A stretch of 64,000 nt of DNA from Thermogemmatispora tikiterensis (GCF_003268475.1 NZ_MCIF01000002.1:3518671-3582670); one strand, 5' to 3'. Counted from the stretch's first letter, positions 48,201 to 56,001 are shown. The notes: a model not told the origin generated them from the sequence alone. Numbers and translations: made by a program.

Positions 48201-48986
48201 GTCGCCGATCGCCAGCGTTTGGAAGAGGAGCGGGAGCGTCTGGAGCAAGAGCTGCAGCAGCATGAGAAGGAGGAGCTGGAGCTTAGCCAGCAACTCGGCA
48301 CTGGCGGCGAGCAGCTGGATCTGGAGCAGACTCGCAAGCGCATGGAGCAGCAGGAACGCAGCTATCAAACCAAGAAGCGTGGAAGCATGTTAATCACGGC
48401 GGTCATCGAGCGCTTGATGCGCAAGATGGTCCCGCGTACCGAGTACTACATGCAACAAATTCTGCCGCTCTTGACCAGCGGTCGCTATCACGATGTGCAG
48501 CTGGTGACCGAGCCGGAGGAGGGCAGCGCAAGCGGCGGGCCGCTGCGCTGGCGGGTCTGGGATTCGGCAGCTGGCGAGTATATCCCTCGTGAAGCGCTCT
48601 CCAGCGGGGCGGCGGATCAGATTTCCTTCGCCCTGCGTCTGGCCTTTGCAATCGCCGCCCTGCCACGCGAGCTCAATGCCGCTCCTGGCTTTTTGCTCCT
48701 CGACGAGCCGCTCAGCTCCTTCGATCAGCGACGAGCGCAGGCGGTGGTCGAAGTGGTGACCGGTGAGATGCTGGGACAGCACTTCGAGCAGATCTTCTTT
48801 ATCTCACACAGCGGCGCTTTCGATCCCGCTCAGTTCCCCTACTATCTCTTGATCGACGGTGGACAGGTGGTCGAGAGCAATCTGCCCGTGATAGCACCGC
48901 GCAGCTCGCTCAACGGCAATGGCAGCCGCTCCTCATCTGAAGAAGGACCTGAAACCAGCTCGGAAGCAACCTCGGTGGTGGCCTAG
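45204..48986 (+). CDS. SbcC/YhaN-like coiled-coil ATPase with transmembrane hairpin
   Basis: Walker A GPNEAGKS (32-39) at the N-terminus and Walker B GFLLLDEPLSSFD (~1162-1175) with a signature-like ALSSGAADQISFALRLA near the C-terminus form a split ABC ATPase, separated by two very long coiled coils (~200-520 and ~580-1100). At the apex, where Rad50/SbcC carry a CxxC zinc hook, there are two adjacent hydrophobic helices (~523-572) and no CxxC. The hairpin would anchor the molecule in the membrane. Bacillus YhaN is, from memory, a comparable membrane SbcC-like protein. The 1260-residue length is normal for the group. GGAGTG precedes the ATG. Confidence 0.88.
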   Translation: MIILKHLTVERFRLLREIDLHFPQRGSILIQGPNEAGKSTLFECIYFALFGEPLTTHREKRALDDLIMYGETEATVKLTLSVGATELAITRTIERGSGQRVSLLVRRLGMPESEPITQLRAANERIIAELGRLDGETLRNSCLIEQKGLQRLEQITGCEREVALRRLLGLEKLTRLAEQFRLTPEDEEQLRECAARLRLAELQARIPELSARLGQVEEALDAVTVNEHLAEIEQQEAEIAEQESTLSTIQQKRSELKSRQARVQQLKKAEAILAELITAYDEMAEARRELPELDRQIADLELREREELPVLEKRVRELEDLSRSFGTLERMATDLLATVNTIKELEQEVQERTTFEESLEQLEAQISRAQARLDQARLTRSELEERRRAGRPSLEERLRRLRHLASRLETLRQAEERYAQRLAAREQAEQLENRIENARRRLREAEQEQARYEQEVRQTEQLVTTYEERWRRQNLARQLEEWLRLRDKLRGLTEAERQVRAAYQQHERCHQEAAAALSVMRRLFAFLIVAGSGFGIAALLSFIWALSQLLVPAVIGIVLAAACVAAFVVIFIRYSRARVSVQQALQREQEALNHVRAMVAAREAAARANGGQEALARVEEEIRNLGAEVPASPDEARRVIEQAQAERSSVNEQQALAEARERLATLRTQVTQAAERVATLRKQASELEEEAHAKDWDDIHSKLRSDLVAVEQARHELATLMGREGLPIPTFEANVFNSPAKHAELQAIIEEALKTAELEIAALDGKIDAITELQEQIKVCEQELESLQTRKQVLLGRLERFQTSDPPQQLARAREQQAALREALQKLTDSLRQRVKPLGLQFGQAQVSNAESAARRELEALHITLGRRIELQGRREHYAALLKERQQSLSGYYQQLAKFSTVLGSWIIPPNPFAETLNGLRTRCQEELQAASEESILQELEQLQMQEGAARAKIELCRQEIEEIREQIRALLELRGRPAPQGYQREEIVAVWPLVGEYGVADRQRLEEERERLEQELQQHEKEELELSQQLGTGGEQLDLEQTRKRMEQQERSYQTKKRGSMLITAVIERLMRKMVPRTEYYMQQILPLLTSGRYHDVQLVTEPEEGSASGGPLRWRVWDSAAGEYIPREALSSGAADQISFALRLAFAIAALPRELNAAPGFLLLDEPLSSFDQRRAQAVVEVVTGEMLGQHFEQIFFISHSGAFDPAQFPYYLLIDGGQVVESNLPVIAPRSSLNGNGSRSSSEEGPETSSEATSVVA

Positions 48987-49184
48987 TGCTGCGGGGAACC
49001 TTCAACATTCAGAACGAGGCAAGGCATCGGCGGCTGGCTGGCCAATGCTCTGCGAAAGCCAACGCCAGGAGGAAGCTGCTCCCAGCGAGCAGGCTCCTCC
49101 TGGATGGACGGGGAAGCCTGTGCTGACGACTCTTCCTGACCTTCCGCTTACTCTATCTACTATCCTGGCCTCCCCCCGTCATCC

Positions 49185-50141
49185 TCATCCTTCCTCCTCT
49201 AGAAAGCGCGCTACCTCGACTTCGGCCCGCGCCAGGTCAGCACCTTCCAGCCAGATAATGCGCTGATCACGCCGAAACCAGCTCAGCTGGCGGCGGGCAA
49301 AATCATGGATCGCGTGCTTTAGGTGTTCTGCCATCTCTGCCTCGTTCTCGTATTCACCTCGCAGCAAGCGACTGATAAAACGGTACTCCAGCCCCAGGGC
49401 TTCCAGACGCTCGTGGCTAAGGCCCTGGGCCAGCAAGCGCCGAACCTCATCGACCATCCCCTGGCGCAGGCGCTCATCGACGCGTTGATCGATGCGGCGA
49501 TAGAGTTCCGCCCGCGGCCAGTGAATACCCAACAGAAGGCTCTCGTAGAGTGGAGCCGGTACCCCCTGCTGCTCGGAGAAGGGCCGGCCTGTGAGAAGGC
49601 AGACCTCCAAAGCGCGGATCACTCGACGTGGGTTGCGACGGTCGATGCGAGCCGCGGCGCGTGGATCACGTCTCTCTAGCTCGGCGACCAGCTCTACAAG
49701 GGGACGCTGCTCAAGCTGACGGCGCAGCTCTGGGTCGGGCGGCACCTGGGGCACCTGCAGGTTGTCGACTACCAGCTGGATATAGTGGGGGGAGCCGCCG
49801 ACCAGCAAAGGCAGCTTGCCACGGCCTAAGATCGCCTCAATCGCTGCCAGGGCCTCCTCGCGAAAGCGAGCGGCGCTGTAAACATCGCCTGGGTCGGCCA
49901 CGTCAAGCAAGTGATGAGGGACAAGCGCTCGCTCCTCTGGCGTCACTTTGGCCGTGCCAATATCCAGACCGCGGTAGACCTGGCGCGAATCGGCGGAGAC
50001 GATTTCTCCATTGAAGCGCTGGGCGAGCTGAATACCCAGAGCGCTCTTGCCCGAGGCGGTTGGTCCCAGCACTACCACCACTTTCCCTTTCCGCTGTGGC
50101 TGTTCCCTCTCAGCGACGCTCACTGTCTCTTTCCCATCCAC
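49185..50141 (-). CDS. miaA: tRNA dimethylallyltransferase
   Basis: MiaA prenylates A37 of tRNAs reading UNN codons. The 318-residue protein has the P-loop GPTASGKS (26-33), SADSRQVYRGLDIGTAK, HHLLDVADP and VGGSPHYIQLVVD. The start shown is a GTG only 2 bp past the upstream kinase stop and lacks a Shine-Dalgarno; a GTG at codon 7 is an alternative. It is translated after the kinase, apparently from a shared transcript. Confidence 0.93.
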   Translation of the reverse strand: MDGKETVSVAEREQPQRKGKVVVVLGPTASGKSALGIQLAQRFNGEIVSADSRQVYRGLDIGTAKVTPEERALVPHHLLDVADPGDVYSAARFREEALAAIEAILGRGKLPLLVGGSPHYIQLVVDNLQVPQVPPDPELRRQLEQRPLVELVAELERRDPRAAARIDRRNPRRVIRALEVCLLTGRPFSEQQGVPAPLYESLLLGIHWPRAELYRRIDQRVDERLRQGMVDEVRRLLAQGLSHERLEALGLEYRFISRLLRGEYENEAEMAEHLKHAIHDFARRQLSWFRRDQRIIWLEGADLARAEVEVARFLEEEG

Positions 50142-50143
50142 AG

Positions 50144-52459
50144 CTACGGGTGCCCGATCAGTCGATCGATACGGAAGATCAACGCCAGAGCCACAGCAGC
50201 CCCCGCGGCCACGGCCAGCGGCGTCAGCAGGCTCAGGCTTGTCCCCAAAGCCAGGCTCAGGCCCAGGCTGACGCCAGTAACCATCAACAGGGCCAGCGTT
50301 GGCAAGCGGAAGCGCTTCATCGCCCAGGTTGCTCCGGCCAGCAAGCGGCTGCTGATAAACTGGCTACTGCCCAGGGTGCCGGCCAGAGCGGCCAGAGCAA
50401 GCAGGGTCAGGGCATGAAGGGCAGGTGCCCCATCCTGGAAAACGCTATGCCAGGCAGGCTCCAGCAGACCAAGGGCCGCCAGGGTAGTGGCCAGTCCCGT
50501 ACAGAAACGGTTCACCAGCGCTGATAGCTGCCAGCGGTGATCGGCGTTCAGCAATAAGGCCCCCAGAGGGGCCAGTGGTAGCATTGCAAGCAACGCCGGC
50601 AGGAAAGATGGATCGGGAGGCAGAGGAGCATGCGAAAAGAAAGGCAGCTGGGAGAATAGCTCATAAAACAAAGAAGGAGTGAGCAAAGCCGCAGCAAAAA
50701 CCTGCAGCCAATAGAGCCGGCGGCGCTCAGCGGGACTGGCCCGTAGCAGGTCCCAGCCACCGGGTTGGCCATACTTCGCCTTGTAAGCCTCGTCCTGGGG
50801 ATTGATATAGGCTGGCAGAGCTGGGGTCATCGGACCAGAGCGTTGGCTGGGAGGTAACAAGCGTTGGCCAGCGCCGGCGCCAACGCTACCAGAGACCTGC
50901 CCGCTGGCCGTTCTTGTCCCGCTAGCCGTCACTGGCCCCGTGACGGTATAATTCATAACCTCCACCTCTACTCTCACCTCCGCTGGCTTCCCCGTCGTCT
51001 CGCCCAGAGGCGTAATCACTATGGTACCGCTATAGCGCTGCGAGCCAGCAAGCTGGCTGCTATCGACCCGCACACGCACCAGTGTACTCATGCCATCAAA
51101 GCGCGTCTGATCCACGATAATCCACGGCTCTACCGGCTGGATAGTTCCCTGAACAACCGAACCCTGATTGCCCGTGATCGTGAGCAACATAGGAGCAGAC
51201 AGGCCCGGGTAAACCTGGCCAAAATTAATCGTGGCCGGGCGCACAATCATCAGCGGTGCCTTGCGCGGACGTGCAGGGGGACGTCCGCGCTCCGCCTCAG
51301 AAGCCGCAGACGCTGTGGCACTAACGGACCTCTGGGATTTCGTGCGTAAGTGGGCATCTGGCCCCATAATCAGCTGGACCAGCCGCTCAACACCCAGCTC
51401 GGGATCACCGGTCGTCGTCCGTAAGCGGCGCACCTTGCGGGCCAGATCGCTCTCGCCGATCTCCTCGAGCCATGACTCGATCTCCCCATTGAACAGGTAG
51501 TCTGCCCCCTCCTCGGGAAAGCGGGCGCACAACTCAGCCAGCTCTTCTGGTGTCGTGGCCTCCTGACCGTTCTCAAAAGGTAATGTCCCCACACGGAAGA
51601 GGGCCCGGCGGAAAACGGCCACACTTGGATAGCGATCGTTGGGATCGAGCGAGGCCGCTTTCTCCAGCGCTCGCGCCACTGTTGACGAGACCGCTGGGTT
51701 CAGCGTGCGCGCATCTGGCAGGCCAAAACCCTTCTCGGGCAGTGCGCCCGTCAAAAGCTGGAAGAGCGTCACCGCCAGTGAGTAGATATCGGAGCGCTGA
51801 TCTGTTTGAGCGCTGCCATACTGCTCTGGAGGAGCGAAACCGGGCGTGCCCAGCAGCTGGGTATCTTGCGAGGAAGAGCGACGCACCAGCCGGGCGATAC
51901 CGAAGTCGATCAGCTTGATGCGCCCGTCGCGACGCAGCATAATATTGCCCGGCTTCAAATCGCGGAAAATCACCGGTGGCTGCTGACTGTGCAGATATTC
52001 CAGGACATCGCAGAGCTGACGAGCCCAACCCAACACGCGCCGCTCAGAGAAAGGCCCACCGTTCTCCTCCAGCAGCTCCTCCAGCGTCTTCCCATCGATA
52101 TACTCCATCACCAGAAAATGGCGCTCACCCTCGCTGAAGAAGTCGGTAAAGGCAGGAAGGTTAGGGTGGCTGAGGCGCGATAAAATAGTAGCCTCAGCCA
52201 GAAAATTCTCCAGAGCCTTGCCCTGTTCGCTAGGCGGCACGGAAGAGAGGCTCATCTCCTTCACCGCACAGATCTCGCCCCGCTTCGTATCGCGCGCCTG
52301 GTACACTGCTCCCATGCCCCCCTGGCCGATCACACGCAGGATGATGTAGCGCTTGTGGAGCAGGGTATTGCGTCCCAGGCGTCCCGTCTGGGCATTTCCC
52401 TGACCGTTCTGTGGACTGATGGGACTGATGGCGAACCCCCTGTCTCTCCTCACGGACAT
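50144..52459 (-). CDS. Ser/Thr protein kinase with Ig-like domain and C-terminal membrane domain
   Basis: The kinase domain (residues ~38-300 of 771) has GQGGMGAV, Lys67, a catalytic loop reading IFRDLKPGN in which the usual His of HRD is Phe while Asp is retained, and DFG. A second region (~residues 400-520) is a beta-sandwich, probably Ig-like (INFGQVYPG, YSGTIVITP). The last ~200 residues contain about six hydrophobic segments, so the protein is anchored by its C-terminus, opposite to most bacterial kinases. The ATG at 52459 has GAGGAGC upstream. miaA follows within 2 bp. Confidence 0.88.
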   Translation of the reverse strand: MSVRRDRGFAISPISPQNGQGNAQTGRLGRNTLLHKRYIILRVIGQGGMGAVYQARDTKRGEICAVKEMSLSSVPPSEQGKALENFLAEATILSRLSHPNLPAFTDFFSEGERHFLVMEYIDGKTLEELLEENGGPFSERRVLGWARQLCDVLEYLHSQQPPVIFRDLKPGNIMLRRDGRIKLIDFGIARLVRRSSSQDTQLLGTPGFAPPEQYGSAQTDQRSDIYSLAVTLFQLLTGALPEKGFGLPDARTLNPAVSSTVARALEKAASLDPNDRYPSVAVFRRALFRVGTLPFENGQEATTPEELAELCARFPEEGADYLFNGEIESWLEEIGESDLARKVRRLRTTTGDPELGVERLVQLIMGPDAHLRTKSQRSVSATASAASEAERGRPPARPRKAPLMIVRPATINFGQVYPGLSAPMLLTITGNQGSVVQGTIQPVEPWIIVDQTRFDGMSTLVRVRVDSSQLAGSQRYSGTIVITPLGETTGKPAEVRVEVEVMNYTVTGPVTASGTRTASGQVSGSVGAGAGQRLLPPSQRSGPMTPALPAYINPQDEAYKAKYGQPGGWDLLRASPAERRRLYWLQVFAAALLTPSLFYELFSQLPFFSHAPLPPDPSFLPALLAMLPLAPLGALLLNADHRWQLSALVNRFCTGLATTLAALGLLEPAWHSVFQDGAPALHALTLLALAALAGTLGSSQFISSRLLAGATWAMKRFRLPTLALLMVTGVSLGLSLALGTSLSLLTPLAVAAGAAVALALIFRIDRLIGHP

Positions 52460-52578
52460 CAAAGCTCCTCGGTCCACCGCCGGCGCCGCCGGACCAGCTC
52501 AACCTCGTTGCCACTCTTGACCGGCCAGACCCGGCCAGGCAGAGGGCCTGCAGCGCCTTCGTGGCTCTCGTGCATTCC

Positions 52579-52587
52579 AGTATAGCA
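52579..52587 (-). promoter_or_regulatory. Extended -10 promoter of the kinase-miaA operon
   Basis: On the minus strand TGCTATACT lies about 120 bp upstream of the kinase start. On the opposite strand TGGTACAAT at 52650-52658 is a comparable extended -10 that could serve the downstream plus-strand gene through a ~310-nt leader. The rest of the 520-bp gap 52460-52979 shows no gene. Confidence 0.5.
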
Positions 52588-52979
52588 TACCATTTATGGG
52601 AGATACTACCTATGCTGGATGCTATTGATACAAGTAAATTCGCGCTGCATGGTACAATCAGCATAGACGCTCTCGGCCTTCCGACCACTCCTACTTGCGT
52701 AGGAAAGGAGAAAGTCGCCGGGCGTCTGTCCTGCTCTACAACGTTTGAGAGCTGCAAAGTCTGGTAAAGAAGATTATCCTGAAAAACGCCAACAACGAAT
52801 GGGGCCAGGAATCAGGCCCAGAGTCATGGGTAAGCTTTCAGAAGAGGAGATAGGTAGTAAGGGACTGATCTCAGCGATCTGATCTACGCTGGAATCTGCA
52901 GTGAGGCGTGAGTGTGGCCTGGCAGAGATGTAGTGAGGGAGTGGCTCGCCTCTCTGGCTTCAGCGATAACGGGAGTATG

Positions 52980-54299
52980 ATGAAGAGCAAGCTGATCACT
53001 CAGACTGTTCAGCCAGCATTTCCACTGCCACACCTCCGGCGTTCGCTGCAGGCCATGCTGATCAGCCTGGCGCTGTTACTCGTCGGGGCACTGGTTCTGA
53101 CCTGGCAAATCATGAACGGTAGCACCGGAAGCCAGGCCAGCAGCGCCAGCGTGCTGGGACCGCCAACGCTGCCAGCGGAGACCGTCAACAGTATTCTGGC
53201 ATCAACCCCTATGGCTGGCACCGGTCAGGTAGTTGAAGAAGCGGCCCGCCAGACAAATATCGACGATGCCTTTGCCCTGGCCGTCTGGTACGTCGAAACG
53301 AACCAGGGAGCGGCAGGGGTTGGCCTGGGCGACCATAATCCTGGTGGCGTCCGTGCCAGCGCCAGCTATCCAAGCGATGCCGGTGGCTATACTATCTATC
53401 CCTCCTATGCCGCAGCTATTCAGGACTGGTTTTCAATCGTGCAGCAGCGCTATATCGCTCGCGGACTGACGACCGTTTATCTGATCGCCGGCCCCTACGT
53501 TGGGACGTCTAGCTCGGGTTCCTGGGCAGCTAAGGTCATGAATTTGATGACCATCTATCGCAACGAGGCTCCGCCACCAACGCCAACGCCAACCCCAACG
53601 CCGGCGACGTTGAAGTATAAGATTGCCACAACCCTGCAGAACAAGAGCGGGCAGCAGGCCGATGTGGAGCGAGAGGATAGTCAGCCTCAGCCGACGGTCT
53701 CTTCCTCCACTACTTCCTCTGCTCCGGCAATAACGGCGACCTCTTCGGCGGACGAGCTGAGCAAGCCGAGCGGACAGAACGCTGTCGTGGTAGTCCTCGG
53801 CCTGAGCTCTGCACTGGCCCTGGCTCTCGCTGCTATCTGGTTGCGCCGCCGCCAGCGTCTCCTGACCGCCTTGCTGAGCAGCGCATCGGCAGGAGTGGGG
53901 TCACAGCCAGAGCCGGTCACCGATACTCTGGTACTCGCCACCGTGCCTGCCCAGACTGCTGCAGAAACATCTCTCACCAGCCTGGTTGGCTCGCTGCCAG
54001 GACGCGATACAGATGCTTTGCCGCTCTGGAATCTACCAGCTCAACCTGAAACCCACGAAGCTCTCCTGGCTGCCGCCAGCCGCAGCGGGCCTTGGCCTGG
54101 CTCCTTCTCCCACCTGCCAGAGCTGCAGCCAATACCGGCAGGCGCCGCCCCTTCGTCTCCTATTCAGCCAGCTCCAGTAGCTGTGCCTTTGCTCGCTGGA
54201 CGGAGCACAGGCCCGGGCAGCGGCCTCTTGAGCCGTTACGGCTCTGGCCATCCCCTGCCTTCTAGCGCGCAGGCCGCTCGCTCAGAGACGAGAGGGTGA
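52980..54299 (+). CDS. Membrane-anchored glucosaminidase/lysozyme-like protein
   Basis: A transmembrane segment (~26-46) is followed by a domain resembling glucosaminidases that cut peptidoglycan: DDAFALAVWYVETNQG with candidate catalytic Glu106, GDHNPGGVRAS and YPSYAAAIQDWFSIVQQRYI. A Pro-Thr repeat linker (PTPTPTPTPA), a low-complexity stretch, a second transmembrane segment near residue 275 and a ~150-residue Pro/Ala-rich tail complete the protein. The ATG at 52980 has GGGAG four bases upstream; ATG 52977 is equally possible. Enzyme activity is inferred. Confidence 0.7.
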   Translation: MKSKLITQTVQPAFPLPHLRRSLQAMLISLALLLVGALVLTWQIMNGSTGSQASSASVLGPPTLPAETVNSILASTPMAGTGQVVEEAARQTNIDDAFALAVWYVETNQGAAGVGLGDHNPGGVRASASYPSDAGGYTIYPSYAAAIQDWFSIVQQRYIARGLTTVYLIAGPYVGTSSSGSWAAKVMNLMTIYRNEAPPPTPTPTPTPATLKYKIATTLQNKSGQQADVEREDSQPQPTVSSSTTSSAPAITATSSADELSKPSGQNAVVVVLGLSSALALALAAIWLRRRQRLLTALLSSASAGVGSQPEPVTDTLVLATVPAQTAAETSLTSLVGSLPGRDTDALPLWNLPAQPETHEALLAAASRSGPWPGSFSHLPELQPIPAGAAPSSPIQPAPVAVPLLAGRSTGPGSGLLSRYGSGHPLPSSAQAARSETRG

Positions 54300-54393
54300 G
54301 GAGGCCAGGCCACCGCTGCTCGTTCTCCCCTGTTCCCAGGCAAGAGGAAGAGGCAATCGTTGACTGACTTTGACTAACAGCCTCTTTCCCTAC

Positions 54394-54422
54394 TTGACGG
54401 GAAGCGCCAGATATGCTATCCT
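54394..54422 (+). promoter_or_regulatory. Promoter of the intron-containing tRNA-Lys gene
   Basis: TTGACG (54394-54399), a 17-bp spacer and TATCCT (54417-54422) preceded by TGC form an extended sigma-70 promoter, 63 bp before the tRNA 5' end. It suggests the split tRNA gene is expressed. Confidence 0.75.
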
Positions 54423-54485
54423 TCACTGTGCAGTGCCACCGCAGCATCCGAAGCAAGCTCGGGGCTGCGGATTCACTGTAAAGCT

Positions 54486-55205
54486 GGGTGACTAGCTCAA
54501 TCGGTAGAGCAAGCGACTCTTAAGTGCGCCGTTGTGCTCGCAGCGTCCCTGTCGGGAGAGACCCGACGCCACTGGAGCAGACGTGGCTAAAGCACCATCT
54601 TACCTCGCGCCGAAAGGTAGCGGGGGACAACAGCATGATGGAAAAGTCGTTGTTGGGAGTCTCTAGCATCTCAGCGTCGCATTCACTCTCCTCCGAGCTG
54701 GAGGGAGGGAGCGCCGATCACATGATGCAACTCCTTCAACGGCAGCTAGGCCGTATATGGTCAAGCCCGCCAGGGGTTGAATCCCTCGATAGCCTGCCCT
54801 GGTGTTGTCAGCTGTGATTAGGAGGGCTGACAAATGCTCCCATCAGGCAGGCGGTTGTCCATGAAGGGAGACCTACGTACGGAGCGGGGCGTTGTGGGAA
54901 CTACGGGATCACCTAAAAGTTACAGGGCTTTTCTCGTCCCCTGTGGCTCATGGTGACGGAGCGCCCATAGTACTCAAACGATCAGCGTAATGGCTGATAC
55001 ATGGGGAAGGGGCGCAGGAGAAGTGTCTTGAGGCGCTTCTCTGGAGAGCCGGATGCATTGAAAGGTGCACGTCCGGTTCGGGAGGGGATAACCAGCATGA
55101 TCCAGGCCGGACCTGGTGTAGTCCCGGCTTGAGACTTCTGCCGTCAGGCAGAGCTGGCTGTCTGCTTCACTCGCTAGGTTCAGGGTTCGAGTCCCTGGTC
55201 ACCCA
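54486..55205 (+). tRNA. tRNA-Lys(CUU), interrupted by a group II intron
   Basis: The 5' exon is 54486-54523 and the 3' exon 55171-55205. Joined, they give a standard cloverleaf: acceptor GGGTGAC/GTCACCC, D stem GCTC/GAGC, anticodon stem AGCGA/TCGCT with the 7-nt loop CTCTTAA (anticodon CTT), 5-nt variable region AGGTT, T stem CAGGG/CCCTG with loop TTCGAGT, and discriminator A. CCA is not encoded. The break falls after position 38, at the junction of anticodon loop and stem. A strong promoter lies upstream and a terminator downstream. The perfect pairing across 647 nt shows that the exons are under selection as one tRNA. Confidence 0.95.
54524..55170 (+). mobile_element. ORF-less group II intron in tRNA-Lys
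   Basis: The 647-nt insertion starts with GTGCGCC, matching the group II 5' consensus GUGYG, and ends with AC (consensus AY). Domain V at 55046-55079 is a perfect 34-nt hairpin: an 8-bp lower stem with the AGC catalytic triad (55047-55049), a 2-nt bulge, a 6-bp upper stem and a GAAA tetraloop. An 8-bp stem TTGTCAGC/GCTGACAA (54805-54812, 54826-54833) presents TTAGGAG in its loop (54818-54824), which pairs with the exon CTCTTAA (54517-54523) over seven bases with one G-U, i.e. EBS1-IBS1. Domain IV has no reverse transcriptase ORF, so splicing would need a maturase in trans or proceed unaided. The distance from domain V to the 3' exon (91 nt) exceeds the usual ~45. Confidence 0.92.
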
Positions 55206-55306
55206 CTATTATTGCCTGTTATATTGGTCCGTGAGCCTGCCCGGTTTATCGGCTCATGGCCTGCTTGGCCAAAGATCGTCAGGAGGCATGCTCATGGATA
55301 GAGAAG

Positions 55307-55348
55307 GCCGGAAGTGGTTATGAAGACGCCCCACTTCCGGCTGTTTTT
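55307..55348 (+). terminator. Terminator after tRNA-Lys
   Basis: GCCGGAAGTGG (55307-55317) and CCACTTCCGGC (55331-55341) form a perfect 11-bp stem, followed by TGTTTTT. It closes the tRNA transcript about 100 bp past the 3' exon. Nothing else is visible between 55349 and the ArsR promoter at 55557. Confidence 0.85.
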
Positions 55349-55556
55349 ATCTGCTTCCCCGCTTCTGCTCAGGCCGCTTTGCTCTCCTGGATCGGTCAAT
55401 CTCCCTCCTCGCCTCTGCAAACTTTCCCAGAGCCGCTCTTTCCAGTGGGCCTGCCCCTCCTCTGCTGACGGTGTGTTTACAGTAGAGCTGGTCGATCTCT
55501 ACCGCGAGAAAGCGCTCCTTGAGCGCTCCTGCAGCTCTGCTGTCCCAATTCCCATC

Positions 55557-55585
55557 TTGACAGCCTTGCCGACACGCGTTAGTAT
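55557..55585 (+). promoter_or_regulatory. Promoter of the ArsR-acyltransferase operon
   Basis: TTGACA (55557-55562), a 17-bp spacer and TAGTAT (55580-55585) are close to sigma-70 consensus. The AT-rich inverted repeat TATAAA-CAAAGA-TTTATA just downstream could be the binding site of the ArsR protein, giving autoregulation. Confidence 0.6.
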
Positions 55586-55635
55586 ATAAACAAAGATTTA
55601 TACAAAATCGTCTGCGCACGCAAAGAAGGATCGAC

Positions 55636-55998
55636 TTGGACAGATCGAATGACTGGCGTGAACTGAAAACCATGATGAAAGCGCTGGCGGATGTGGTGCG
55701 CCTGACCATCATTTACCACCTGGCGCGGAAGCCGGAAATGACGGTCACTGCGCTCACTGACGCTCTGGAGATCAGCCAGCCCCTGGTTTCCTGGCATCTG
55801 CGGAAGCTACAGCGCGCTGGGCTGACGCGCATGCGTCGCGCCGGACGCCAGGTCTACTGTTCACTGGATAAAGAGCGCTTTCAGTATTGCCTGCAGCGGC
55901 TGCAGCAACTGGTCGATCCCGGGTTCGTGCTGGCAACGCTGCCCGTCGGGAGCCTTGCCAGAGTGGAGGCGGCGGCTGAAGTCAACCTGGAGGAGTAA
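55636..55998 (+). CDS. ArsR-family winged-helix regulator
   Basis: The 120-residue protein is one winged helix: ALADVVRLTIIYHLARKPEMTVTALTDALEISQPLVSWHLRKLQRAGL followed by the wing TRMRRAGRQVYCSL fits ArsR/SmtB pattern (recognition helix around residues 48-65). No metal-binding cysteine pair like ELCVC is present, so it probably does not sense arsenite or zinc in the classic way. It starts at TTG with AAGGA upstream; an ATG at 55672 would truncate the fold. The stop is 3 bp before the acyltransferase GTG, so it should control the lipid genes downstream. Confidence 0.8.
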   Translation: MDRSNDWRELKTMMKALADVVRLTIIYHLARKPEMTVTALTDALEISQPLVSWHLRKLQRAGLTRMRRAGRQVYCSLDKERFQYCLQRLQQLVDPGFVLATLPVGSLARVEAAAEVNLEE

Positions 55999-56001
55999 CC
56001 G

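Noticed and set aside
54774-54790. GGTTGAATCCC inside the intron as the T arm of a second tRNA
   Set aside because: No acceptor, D or anticodon stems surround it; it lies in domain I of the intron.
54524-54817. Small ORF inside the intron as an intron-encoded protein
   Set aside because: It is only ~97 residues, starts within the exon/domain I, and has no reverse transcriptase or maturase motif.
54524-55170. Group I intron in the tRNA
   Set aside because: Group I introns follow a U and end in G, and no choice of such ends restores a 7-nt anticodon loop. The GTGCG...AC ends and domain V fit group II exactly.
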